This document shows positions 56,451 to 64,000 of a stretch of DNA of 64,000 bases, in pieces (the first letter of the stretch is position 1; each line of letters begins with the position of its first letter). The position numbers and the translations under genes were made by a program. The notes beneath the pieces were generated by a model that did no database searches, had not been told where the DNA came from, and saw only the letters and a list, made by a program, of their open reading frames with translations. The DNA is from Pilatotrama ljubarskyi (Eukaryota; Basidiomycota; Agaricomycetes; Polyporales; Polyporaceae): positions 405,875-469,874 of the forward strand of contig MU277670.1 of the NCBI GenBank assembly GCA_022385805.1, in the 5' to 3' direction.

Positions 56451-57042
56451 CTACAGTTCATGTGGACCTGTTCGCCTTTCTCCAATCCGCAGCCATCTCA
56501 CCCTCAATCGAAGATCCAGCCATCTTGGCTGAGAACGTCGACCGCACGCGTTGCAGACTCCTTGGGCACCAGGATATAATCCGTGTTCCTGCAGATATGA
56601 ATACGAACATGCCCTTCTATGGGAAGAGCGCATGCTCACCAGGTAGAGACAGCGAAGACAGGGATTTCAGCAGCTTTCAAAGGCGCCGTGAAATCGGCCA
56701 TGACGCCAGTGATGTCTACCAACGAGCAGGGATGATGAGGCCTGGCAAACCCCGTACAGTCAGGCGAGCACGGTACTTGCTCTCACCGAAGTCCATGGGT
56801 CCAGCAATTTTGATGCATCTCCAGGTGGCCCCTCCATCATCCTGAGGACTATCCAAGACGACCGAGACTTCCTCGTCTGTACGCGTGACGGAGATGAAGC
56901 GGTCGTTTGCGATTATGCCTGTGCCCGTCAGCAGCCTGATGTATTCCTCCGGGACCTCCTCGTTTGGTTTGAGCTGGAGCACCTTCAACGGACGGTCTAG
57001 CAAGCGCAGACGAAATATCGGGTGATCTGAAGGCGGAGGCAT
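56451..57042 (-). CDS. ACT-domain protein, CASTOR/GATS-like (ACT_7)
   Basis: Small soluble protein with paired ACT-like folds, related to the amino-acid sensing CASTOR/GATS family and to stand-alone bacterial ACT proteins. From ATG 57042: MPPPSDHPIFRLRLLDRPLKVLQLKPNEEVPEEYIRLL, then GIIANDRFISVTRTDEEVSVVLDSPQDDGGATWRCIKIAGPMDFG. After an intron (about 56723-56791) comes DITGVMADFTAPLKAAEIPVFAVSTW, then, after a short intron of about 40 nt, NTDYILVPKESATRAVDVLSQDGW. The block LTGVxADxTAPLKAAxIPxFAxSTWNTDYxLVP is the family signature. The last ~20 residues (IFDLRVRWLRIGERRTGPHEL, stop TAG 56451) are not conserved and may mark a missed splice site. Convergent with PEX2, and 129 bp from the POLD3 start. 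Confidence 0.82.
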
Positions 57043-57171
57043 CGTACGTAGCCCACCGTGGACGCGTCGCAGTGGCAGTGGCAGTGGCCACAGACGCGTT
57101 CTGGGTCACGTGCGTCGCGCATCATGGGCACGGACGCGTCTGGCCTGTCTCTCGTCTTGACCACCTCAACC
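57043..57171. promoter_or_regulatory. Very short bidirectional promoter, ACT-domain gene / POLD3
   Basis: 129 bp between divergent starts; contains ACGCGT (MluI cell-cycle box, MCB) at about 57062, 57092 and a CACGTG-like CACGTGCG at 57109. Three ACGCGT-type words (57062, 57092, 57134) would fit MBF/E2F-like control of a replication gene. Confidence 0.5.
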
Positions 57172-59315
57172 ATGTCCGCGCTCGACGACCATCTCGCAAA
57201 GCAGATCTTCATTGAAAAGAACGTCGTACGTCTGCTCTTCCTCAACCTCTACGGCCCTCTCTCAATTGCTCGTCCAGGTCACCTACCGATCTTTGAGCCG
57301 CCATCTCGGCCTACATGTCAACGCTGCCAAAACGTCCGTGCCACTTCAATCTCTTTGCCATACCTATACAGAACTCCACGAGATAGTGAGCTTGCCAAGT
57401 TTCACGCACAATCCGTCGACTCCGCCACGCGCTCCTTTGCCACATACCTGGTCTCCGGCGAGCTCTTTCCCACCAAGCGAACAAGGCAGAGCGGCGCCTC
57501 CACGCAACTCGATGACGGCATGGACGTAGATTCTGAAGGGGCAAACTCGCAGGACGAGGAAGAAGAGGCTCCCACCACCACGCTAACTCTCGTGAGTGAG
57601 AAGGACCTGGAACGTACGTCCCCCTTCAATCGGCCTGTATGATCCAGCACGAATGCCCTCGTCCGTAGATCTAAAGTCCAAGTATGCGCGCATCTTCTCG
57701 GTGCATGTCTATTGCCTCAGTCAATCCCCTCTCACCGTAAGCCCGCTTACATCTATCCTCCCGCAAACCTCGATTGACGGGTAGCGCAGGATGCCGGTCT
57801 CATCTGCGACCCCTCGGCTGTAGTCTACAAAGCGGACGCAAAGGACTGGCCCACGTCTTCCATCGCGCTCGGTCGGGTTGTCGGCCCAGATGTCAAGGTA
57901 CGTCTCCCCCATTGTTGCAACCTCCTCCAGGGCGTACAACTGGTCGCAGATCGGCAAGGCACCCCCTCCGGTGGCCTCCTCTTCCAAAGCTGCAGAACCC
58001 ATCTCTCGCAAGCCGACGCTCAAGGTCAAGACCGACCCCTCTGAGAAGTCGGAGGAATCACTCCCAGCACAGACGGCGTCGACGTCCATCTCCAGCGCGG
58101 AGAAGGAGAAACCGAGCTCCGTGAAGCCGAAGGCGTCTGGGAAGCTAGACTGGACCAAGGCGAAGAAGACGCCGCAGGATAGCGAGAAGGGCAAGGTCAA
58201 CGAGGCGAAGGTTACAGTGACGGTGAAGAAGGAGGAGAGCACGTCTCCCGTGGAGACGGCCGCTAAGAAAACCGCCAAGCTGGAGCTGAAGGATGACTCG
58301 CCCAAGGACGACGGCAAGGTTTGTCATTACGCTTTGGCTCCGCGGTTCTTGGGCGACCAACTGACTTCCCGCATTTCAGCGCGGGGTCAAGCGCAAAGTC
58401 GCGCCCCCAGCAGCGTCGGACACCGAAGAGAAGCCCAAGTCTCGAGAGAAGGAGAAGAGTACACCAGCTGCCGCATCCACCCCCGCCGACATCAAGCTGC
58501 GCAAGAACCGAATCGTGTCCGACGACGAAGACGAAGAGGGCGCGCCTGCCCCTGCGTCGGCGAAGCCAAAAGGCAAGAGCAAGTCGCGTGCGTCCGTCAT
58601 TGCGGACGTGCTTGAGTCCGAGGCGGAGGAGAGCCTGCGGGCGATGATGGACATTGACGATGGTCTGTCCCCTCTCTCGCCTTCCTCACGATGTGATGCT
58701 GAAATAGTACCTCTAGCTCTCGTGGAGAAGGCCTCCGCGTCACGTCCCGCTCCGCGGAAACCGGAGCCCGAGTCCGAGCCGACAGAGGATGAGGACGTCG
58801 AGATGGCACAGGAACCTGAGCCCGAACTCATACAGGAGCAGGACGACAACCCGAAGCCAAGACCGCTCAAGAAGAAAGAGAAGAAGATCGTGCCCGTTGG
58901 GCGGAACGGCCTCAAGAAGAAGCGGGTGATGAAGTCGCGCATGACCGTTGATGCGAAGGGCTACATGGGTGCGTGTCGCTGCTTGCGTTTCACAGGGATC
59001 TGAGTGAAGTCTGCGAACTGATGCTCGGCTACAGTCACCGAGGACTACTCGTCGTACGAGTCCGTGGATGAAGAGGTAGCGGAGGAGGAGCCGCCTAAGA
59101 AGGGCAAAGGCAAGAAGGCGAACGCATCCTCCGTTGCGCCTTCGAAGACCAAGAAGCCTGCGAGTACCGACGCCGACGCCTCTGACGAGGAGCCGGCAGC
59201 AAAGCCCAAGCCCGTCGCGCGTACCTCGAGCACCGCGAAGAGCAAGAAGACGACCTCGGCGAAGGGCAATGCGCAAGGCAGCTTGAAGGATTTCTTCGGG
59301 AAGCCGAAGAAGTAG
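57172..59315 (+). CDS. CDC27: DNA polymerase delta subunit 3 (POLD3/Cdc27)
   Basis: Accessory subunit of replicative DNA polymerase delta, nuclear. N-terminus MSALDDHLAKQIFIEKNVVTYRSLSRHLGLHVNAAKTELAKFH resembles the Pol31-binding winged-helix domain of POLD3 (VTYKWLSYTLGVHVNQAK), followed by SFATYLVSGELFP and VYCLSQSPLTDAGLICD. The rest is a disordered, Lys/Glu/Pro/Ser-rich tail as in Cdc27. The extreme C-terminus has a PCNA-interacting PIP box, QGSLKDFF, followed by GKPKK (about 59274-59312). Start at ATG 57172; an in-frame upstream ATG at 57124 is possible. Eight or so introns. Stop TAG 59313-59315. Confidence 0.9.
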
Positions 59316-59525
59316 ATCTCAGTGGGACTCTTCTTGCGCGAGGGTATGTGGGTCGAATGGCTCATACGGTAGGTTGTGTAGCATAATCCTAGTACTTCCC
59401 CGGAAAACAGCACGACAGCATGACATTGCGGCAACGTGAAACGAGTAAGCAAGACCGTAAGTAGCAAGAGGTCGCGATCCACCATGGCTTCTCCCCATTG
59501 TCCGTCCACCTCACGCCCTCAAGGC
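59316..59525. other. Intergenic between convergent POLD3 and KAP120
   Basis: Shared 3' flank of about 210 bp. Confidence 0.5.
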
Positions 59526-62500
59526 TCATGGAAGCGTGCCGTTGAGCGCGTCCCAGATTTGCTTGAGCAAGAGCGGCTCCGCCTTGGCGAGGTACCTTGA
59601 CTGTAGCTCCGCCCCGCCCCCGCACGCCGCTTCTGCCTCCCGCAGGCGTGCGCCGATGAACCCGGCGAGCGGGGTCGTGCGGACTGGATCGTTCTCGAAC
59701 ACCTGACACATCGTGATAGTCAGCGTACGGCATGAGGTAGGAGGGAAAAAAGAGCGTACGGCTTTGCGCCGCTCGTACTCGGGCGTGTCTTCGGCGTCCG
59801 TGTAGACCTCTTCGAACGGCTTGTCCCAGTACAACGTCAGAGAAGGGCTGCGTACGGACCGTCAGTCAGCTTCTATCAAGCGATCGGAGGGAAAGAGGCA
59901 TGACGCACTCGTTTGCAGCGTTGCTCTGCGCCTCCTTGATCTCCCCGAACACATCTATCCACAGATTACAGATCTCAGTCGCCAGTCGGTCGAGCACCTC
60001 CGGACGCCCGGTCGAGACGAGGTTCGCGATGCCCATCGCGGTCAGCTTGCGCAGGCGCGGCTCTGACATGTTGTCGAACTGTCAACGATAGAGAGACGCG
60101 CGTCAGAAACTGGGCGTCGCAGCGTTTCAGGGTGCAGACGTACCCTGTTCCACCACTGGTTGAGGATGGGCTCCCAGATCAGCTCTTCCTTGACGTTTTG
60201 CGCTGTGGCGGTAGCGGAGACCAGCTGCAGGAAGAGCTGCCGGTCGGCGACGGCTATGCGCGCCAGGACGTAGACGTATTCCGTGAGGACCATGGTGGGG
60301 AGCTGCATGTACCCGGGTGAGTAGCTGCGTAAGTGCAGTAAATGCAGAGGCAGGCCTCACTTTGTCCCCCTCGAGAGCCTTCACGATCGTAGCGAAGAGG
60401 CCCGAGACGTGCAGTGCTTCTCCCCAGAGCCCGGGCGGCGCGATCTGGAAGAGCAAGCAAAGCGCGCTGGTCATCTGCTTGACGTTGACGCTTGTGGCCT
60501 CGTTGATGGCGGCGTTGAATGCGCGGAGGAGGTCGAGAGCGTGTAACTGCCAGTACATGTCAGTTGCGTCGCACGAGCGCGCTCAGAAGCAATGAGACCA
60601 ATCCTGACCTGGAGGATCCGCGGGGCATCGAGCAAAAAGTACGACTCGACGATGTGAACGATCGTGCCCAAGACGTCCAGGTTGCTGGAGAGCTGCTGGA
60701 TGATGAGGGGCACGAGGTCGATGAGACCAGGGGCGCCGTTCACGCCCTCGATCGTCGTCGTGTTCCGAAGAGCACTCTGCCAAAGCGCGAAGGCATCTTC
60801 GTCTAGGTGCGTTTGGGCCTGCTCAAAAGTGTGAGCGCGGACCCGCCGGAACAGAACGGCAGAACCTACTGGAGAGCTGAAGCAATCCCGGACGAGGGGC
60901 ACCACCAGTGCACTTAAGGAGTTTGCATGCTCTTTCGCTGACTATGAGGGGTCAACGAGCGAACCCCCCGCATTACAGGAGCCTGAACATACCTCGACGA
61001 GCTTCGTGACCGTGCCCAGCAAACACGCCTTGAACAACCAATCCTCGGCCGCCGCAGTCCCTACAGCATGCTCAGCCAGACATGTCATGACGCAGACGCT
61101 ATCGCTGCTCACAGAGTTGCGGTATAGGCTCCGCGACCATGCCCATCAACGGCACAATCTACCCTTGTATCTCAGCATGCGACACTAGAAGGAAGTTACG
61201 GTGGTACGTACGCGAGCCTCGGCGCGTTCGATGACGGTGTTCAGACTGTCAGTGATGCGCCGCTTGCTCTCGAGCGTGTCCGCCTCGGCAGTCAGTCGGA
61301 CGAGCGAGGACACCACCGCGGGGAGGAACGGTGCGAAAACGTCGGGGTCGAACTTCAGGCTCTGGACCCAGATATCAGCCGAAACCCGGGTACGCTCATG
61401 GAGATCTAAGACGCACGTCGACGCACTCCCGGATTGCAATTGCCGCCGTAAGGCGCACAACCGCATCTGAGCCAGGACCCTGGTCTTGCAACAGGTGTAC
61501 GAGGACCTGCCACAGCTTGGGGTTGTTCGCGGCAAGGCACTCGTCCGAGACGAGCTTGCCCAGGAGCCAGGCGATTCGACGCTTTACAATCGCATAGCTA
61601 TACCGAAAACGATCAGTGCGCGATATGACGGATAATGGACAAGGTGAAGTACTCGTGATTCGTCACTTGGGATTCGGCAACCAGGGTAGTGTTCAGCCAT
61701 TGCTCGAACGGAATACACTCCTTGAGGCGGATGGCGCATCGGCCCACAGCACAGTATAACGCTTCCTTCTGGATGATCGCCGGGAGCTCCATCGAGCTTT
61801 GACCTGCAAGAGCTTAGCCCCAGGCCTTTACCGTTGAAATGCATAGGACGGGCCTACCTACTACCTGCTTGAAGGTCATTTCGATGAGCGGCCGCACGTA
61901 CTGAGGATACTGCGACGCAAGCGTCATGAGGACACGCTCTGCGCACGGCTAACAAGTCGAGATTGTGAGTGCCACCGATGAGGGGTCGATAGCAGGGCAT
62001 GGCGTACTCGGAGCTCGTATTCCCACTGGTCGTTCTCCTTTTCCTCCGCGTTTACCCATTCTTCCGGATCCTCCATCCAGCCTTCGAGGTCGGACGGGTT
62101 GAGAGGAATGAACCTGGTCACGAGTATCTTCACGGCGTCTTCGACGAACTCCTTCGAGAGCACTTGCATAGTGTCGTGGGTCAACCACGAATCAACAGCG
62201 ACAGAACAACACGGCGTACCTCGGTCGTTCTGAGAGCCGTCCTTCTTCTTCGGCGCCCATTGCGCCAAGCTGTCCCTGAATAGAGCCATACCCTGGACGA
62301 GGAACCGAACCGGGAACGTCACAAGCGCAGAATCTGTGCCGTGCACATACTTCATCAGCCATTCGGGCACCGGTCAGCTGGATCAGCGAACATGTTCACC
62401 TGCGATCTGCTCTGGGGGCCCGGTAGTAGCCTGCACGACCTTGCTCCAGTAGTACAGTACCAGGTCGCCGCACATTGGCAGGGTGACAAAGTGCGCGGTC

Positions 62501-63731
62501 GCGTCGCGCTGCATGCGCCTGAAGAGCTTCCCGAAGACGCGGACGTGCCGGGTGAGCAGGTCGAGGGCGCGCTGCGAGGCCGAGTCGCTCGGGGCCGCGC
62601 CGAGGGCGGAGACGAGGTTGATGCGTAGCTCGGAGATGGCTTGGAGCTGTACTGCGGAGTTCTGGAAGACTTCGTTGACCTGCAGCGGATGATGAGTAGG
62701 GTGCTGGTCTGTGAACGCGACATGCGCTTACCCATGGCTCGAGTTCCTTGTAGTCGTTGCAGCAGGTATAGCGATGGTACGCCCAGAACGTCAGCCTGGA
62801 GAGGCATTTGAAGGTCAAGTGCGCGAGCAGCAGGTCCTCTACTGTGCCAACTTGGTTCAAAGATGCTGGGGTGAGAGAGGGTAGAGATGAGGATAGGCGG
62901 GCATAGTGCGCCTGCAGCGGCATGCGCAAGTCTTGCACAAGCTGTCATGACGGTCAACGGGTTTGTTGGCTGCGTAGATTGCGGAGCCGTGGTACCTGTC
63001 CCATGGTCTTGACCCCAGTGAGCATCTTGTAGGCGGCATACTCCTTGAGCACGGCGTTCAGCAGCTCGAGAGAACGTCGCAAGACAAGGGTTGCGTTTGG
63101 TGCAGAGCCGCTGTATCGCCCTTCGATGGAGGTGTTGATAGCACCAATAAGATGTGGCATGAGCCCTGGCCTTGATATGGAGATGAATACGGCGGGTAGT
63201 ACATGTCCAGAGCGTCACGTACCAGCTGACGGGGTAATCTTGACGTGCGATTTTGGCAACGACGAGGGCATTGCACTCGGAGATCTGGGTGTGTCATACG
63301 GATCAAGGCTTGAGGATAGCAGCAATCAAGAAGCTACGCACAATGTCATCGGTCTCGTCCAAGAAGCTCAAGCATCGCTCCCTGATTCGCGCCTTGTGCT
63401 CTGGAGGAAAGAGTCTGTTGCAGTCAAAATGCACTGAGTTAATAGACCGGTACAAGAGGCAGTGGGGCAATGCGTACTTGCGCGACCGCCAATGGCCAGT
63501 AGCGGCGTTCTTGAACTGGATGACGGCCTGCTGCCGCACTGGGAGAGCAACGGTCTTGGTAGCCGCGATCTCTTGCAGCAGATCATATGCTCCGGGGATG
63601 TCGAGGAGCTCCTTGAGGCGGGCTGTCGACGCCTGTACTTCAGCTGGGTTCTGCGAGGCGGCGCCGCAGACGACGCTGAATAGCTCCTCGGGCGAGACTG
63701 TGGCTGGGGCAGCTTGTGGAGGTCGGCTCAT
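59526..63731 (-). CDS. KAP120: Karyopherin, importin-11/Kap120 family
   Basis: Beta-karyopherin for Ran-dependent nuclear transport; yeast Kap120 carries ribosome biogenesis cargo and 60S subunits. Starts at 63731 MSRPPQAAPATVSPEELFSVV, followed by the importin-beta N-terminal region: LKELLDIPGAYDLLQEIAATKTVALPVRQQAVIQFKNAATGHWRSRKLLPPEHKARIRERCLSFLDETDDIVR and AKIARQDYPVSWPELF, typical of Ran-binding HEAT repeats. HEAT repeats fill the protein (for example LDVLGTIVHIVESYFLLDAP near 60660). The C-terminus matches Kap120/IPO11: LRKLTAMGIANLVSTGRPEVLDRLATEICNLWIDVFGEIKEAQ (59935-60060), then TLYWDKPFEEVYTDAEDTPEYERRKAVFENDPVRTTPLAGFI and LNGTLP. About twenty short introns. Length around 1000 residues. 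The gene is complete, with its start 270 bp inside the window edge. Confidence 0.92.
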
Positions 63732-64000
63732 GTGAGGACTGTCAGAGCGGGCACACGGCGAACAAGATGGGATTGGCAATGAGCGACGGCGAGGGTAAGT
63801 ACAGCAGCTGGGCGGTGGGTTTTGGGAGAACACGTTGAGAAGGGGTTAATATATGTCCAAGTCTGAATTTCCTGGCCCTGCACGGATGCGCGAGGCGTCC
63901 CCGGCGTCACCGCGCGTGCGGCCAAACAACGCGTAAACAATCCGGCGCCAATATTCAATCAAATAGCCGAGACGCGTCCCTGAGCGAGTCTGCCCCTGTC
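63732..64000. promoter_or_regulatory. Upstream region of KAP120
   Basis: 269 bp up to the window edge. No further gene can be supported. Confidence 0.4.

Noticed and set aside
1..64000. CRISPR arrays, phage or defence islands, integrated transposons
   Set aside because: No spaced direct repeats, no integrase, transposase or reverse transcriptase motifs seen; intron-rich eukaryotic gene structure throughout.

Overview
This is a gene-dense stretch of a fungal nuclear genome, most likely a basidiomycete of the Agaricomycetes (order not determinable here). The evidence is GC-rich coding sequence, many phase-variable introns of about 45-70 nt with GTRNGY donors, an F-box protein of the agaricomycete type, and full fungal housekeeping genes (URA4, ZWF1, both cytosolic PheRS subunits, PRM10, BSD2, KAP120). 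No bacterial operon, CRISPR array, virus or intact transposon was seen, and no tRNA or rRNA gene could be supported by eye.

Left part (1-15.2 kb): acetoacetyl-CoA synthetase; then three small MARVEL-like four-helix membrane protein genes in a row, all on +, the first with an arginine-rich 14-residue tandem repeat tail; then UBC8-type E2, whose start codon is followed by what looks like an AT-AC intron; a THOC5-like THO/TREX subunit on -; and glucose-6-phosphate dehydrogenase.

Middle (15.6-32.5 kb): F-box protein (-), dihydroorotase (with an apparent GC-AG intron), a two-RING plus LON protein of the CrgA type ending in a CaaX box, an F-box relic, a kinesin-8 motor, p24/EMP24 cargo receptor (-), RanBP1/YRB1, and mitochondrial ClpX (-) that keeps the IGF loop used to dock ClpP.

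Right part (32.7-63.7 kb): Cactin, PheRS beta (FRS1), BSD2/Ndfip-like adaptor (-), an unknown proline/serine-rich protein (-), EMC10, a gene-poor patch of about 4 kb with a GNAT enzyme and two small predicted genes, a second GNAT (-), PRM10/ThrE-like transporter, PheRS alpha (FRS2, -), peroxin PEX2, an ACT-domain protein (-), DNA polymerase delta subunit POLD3/Cdc27 with a C-terminal PIP box, and karyopherin KAP120/importin-11 (-). The two PheRS subunits lie within 17 kb of each other. Many neighbours are head to head with 130-350 bp between starts, implying shared promoters. There is no single coordinated pathway; protein quality control and ubiquitin (E2, RING-LON, F-box, PEX2, Ndfip, ClpX) is over-represented. 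All CDS spans are genomic and include introns; exon joins were inferred by eye from splice signals and family conservation.
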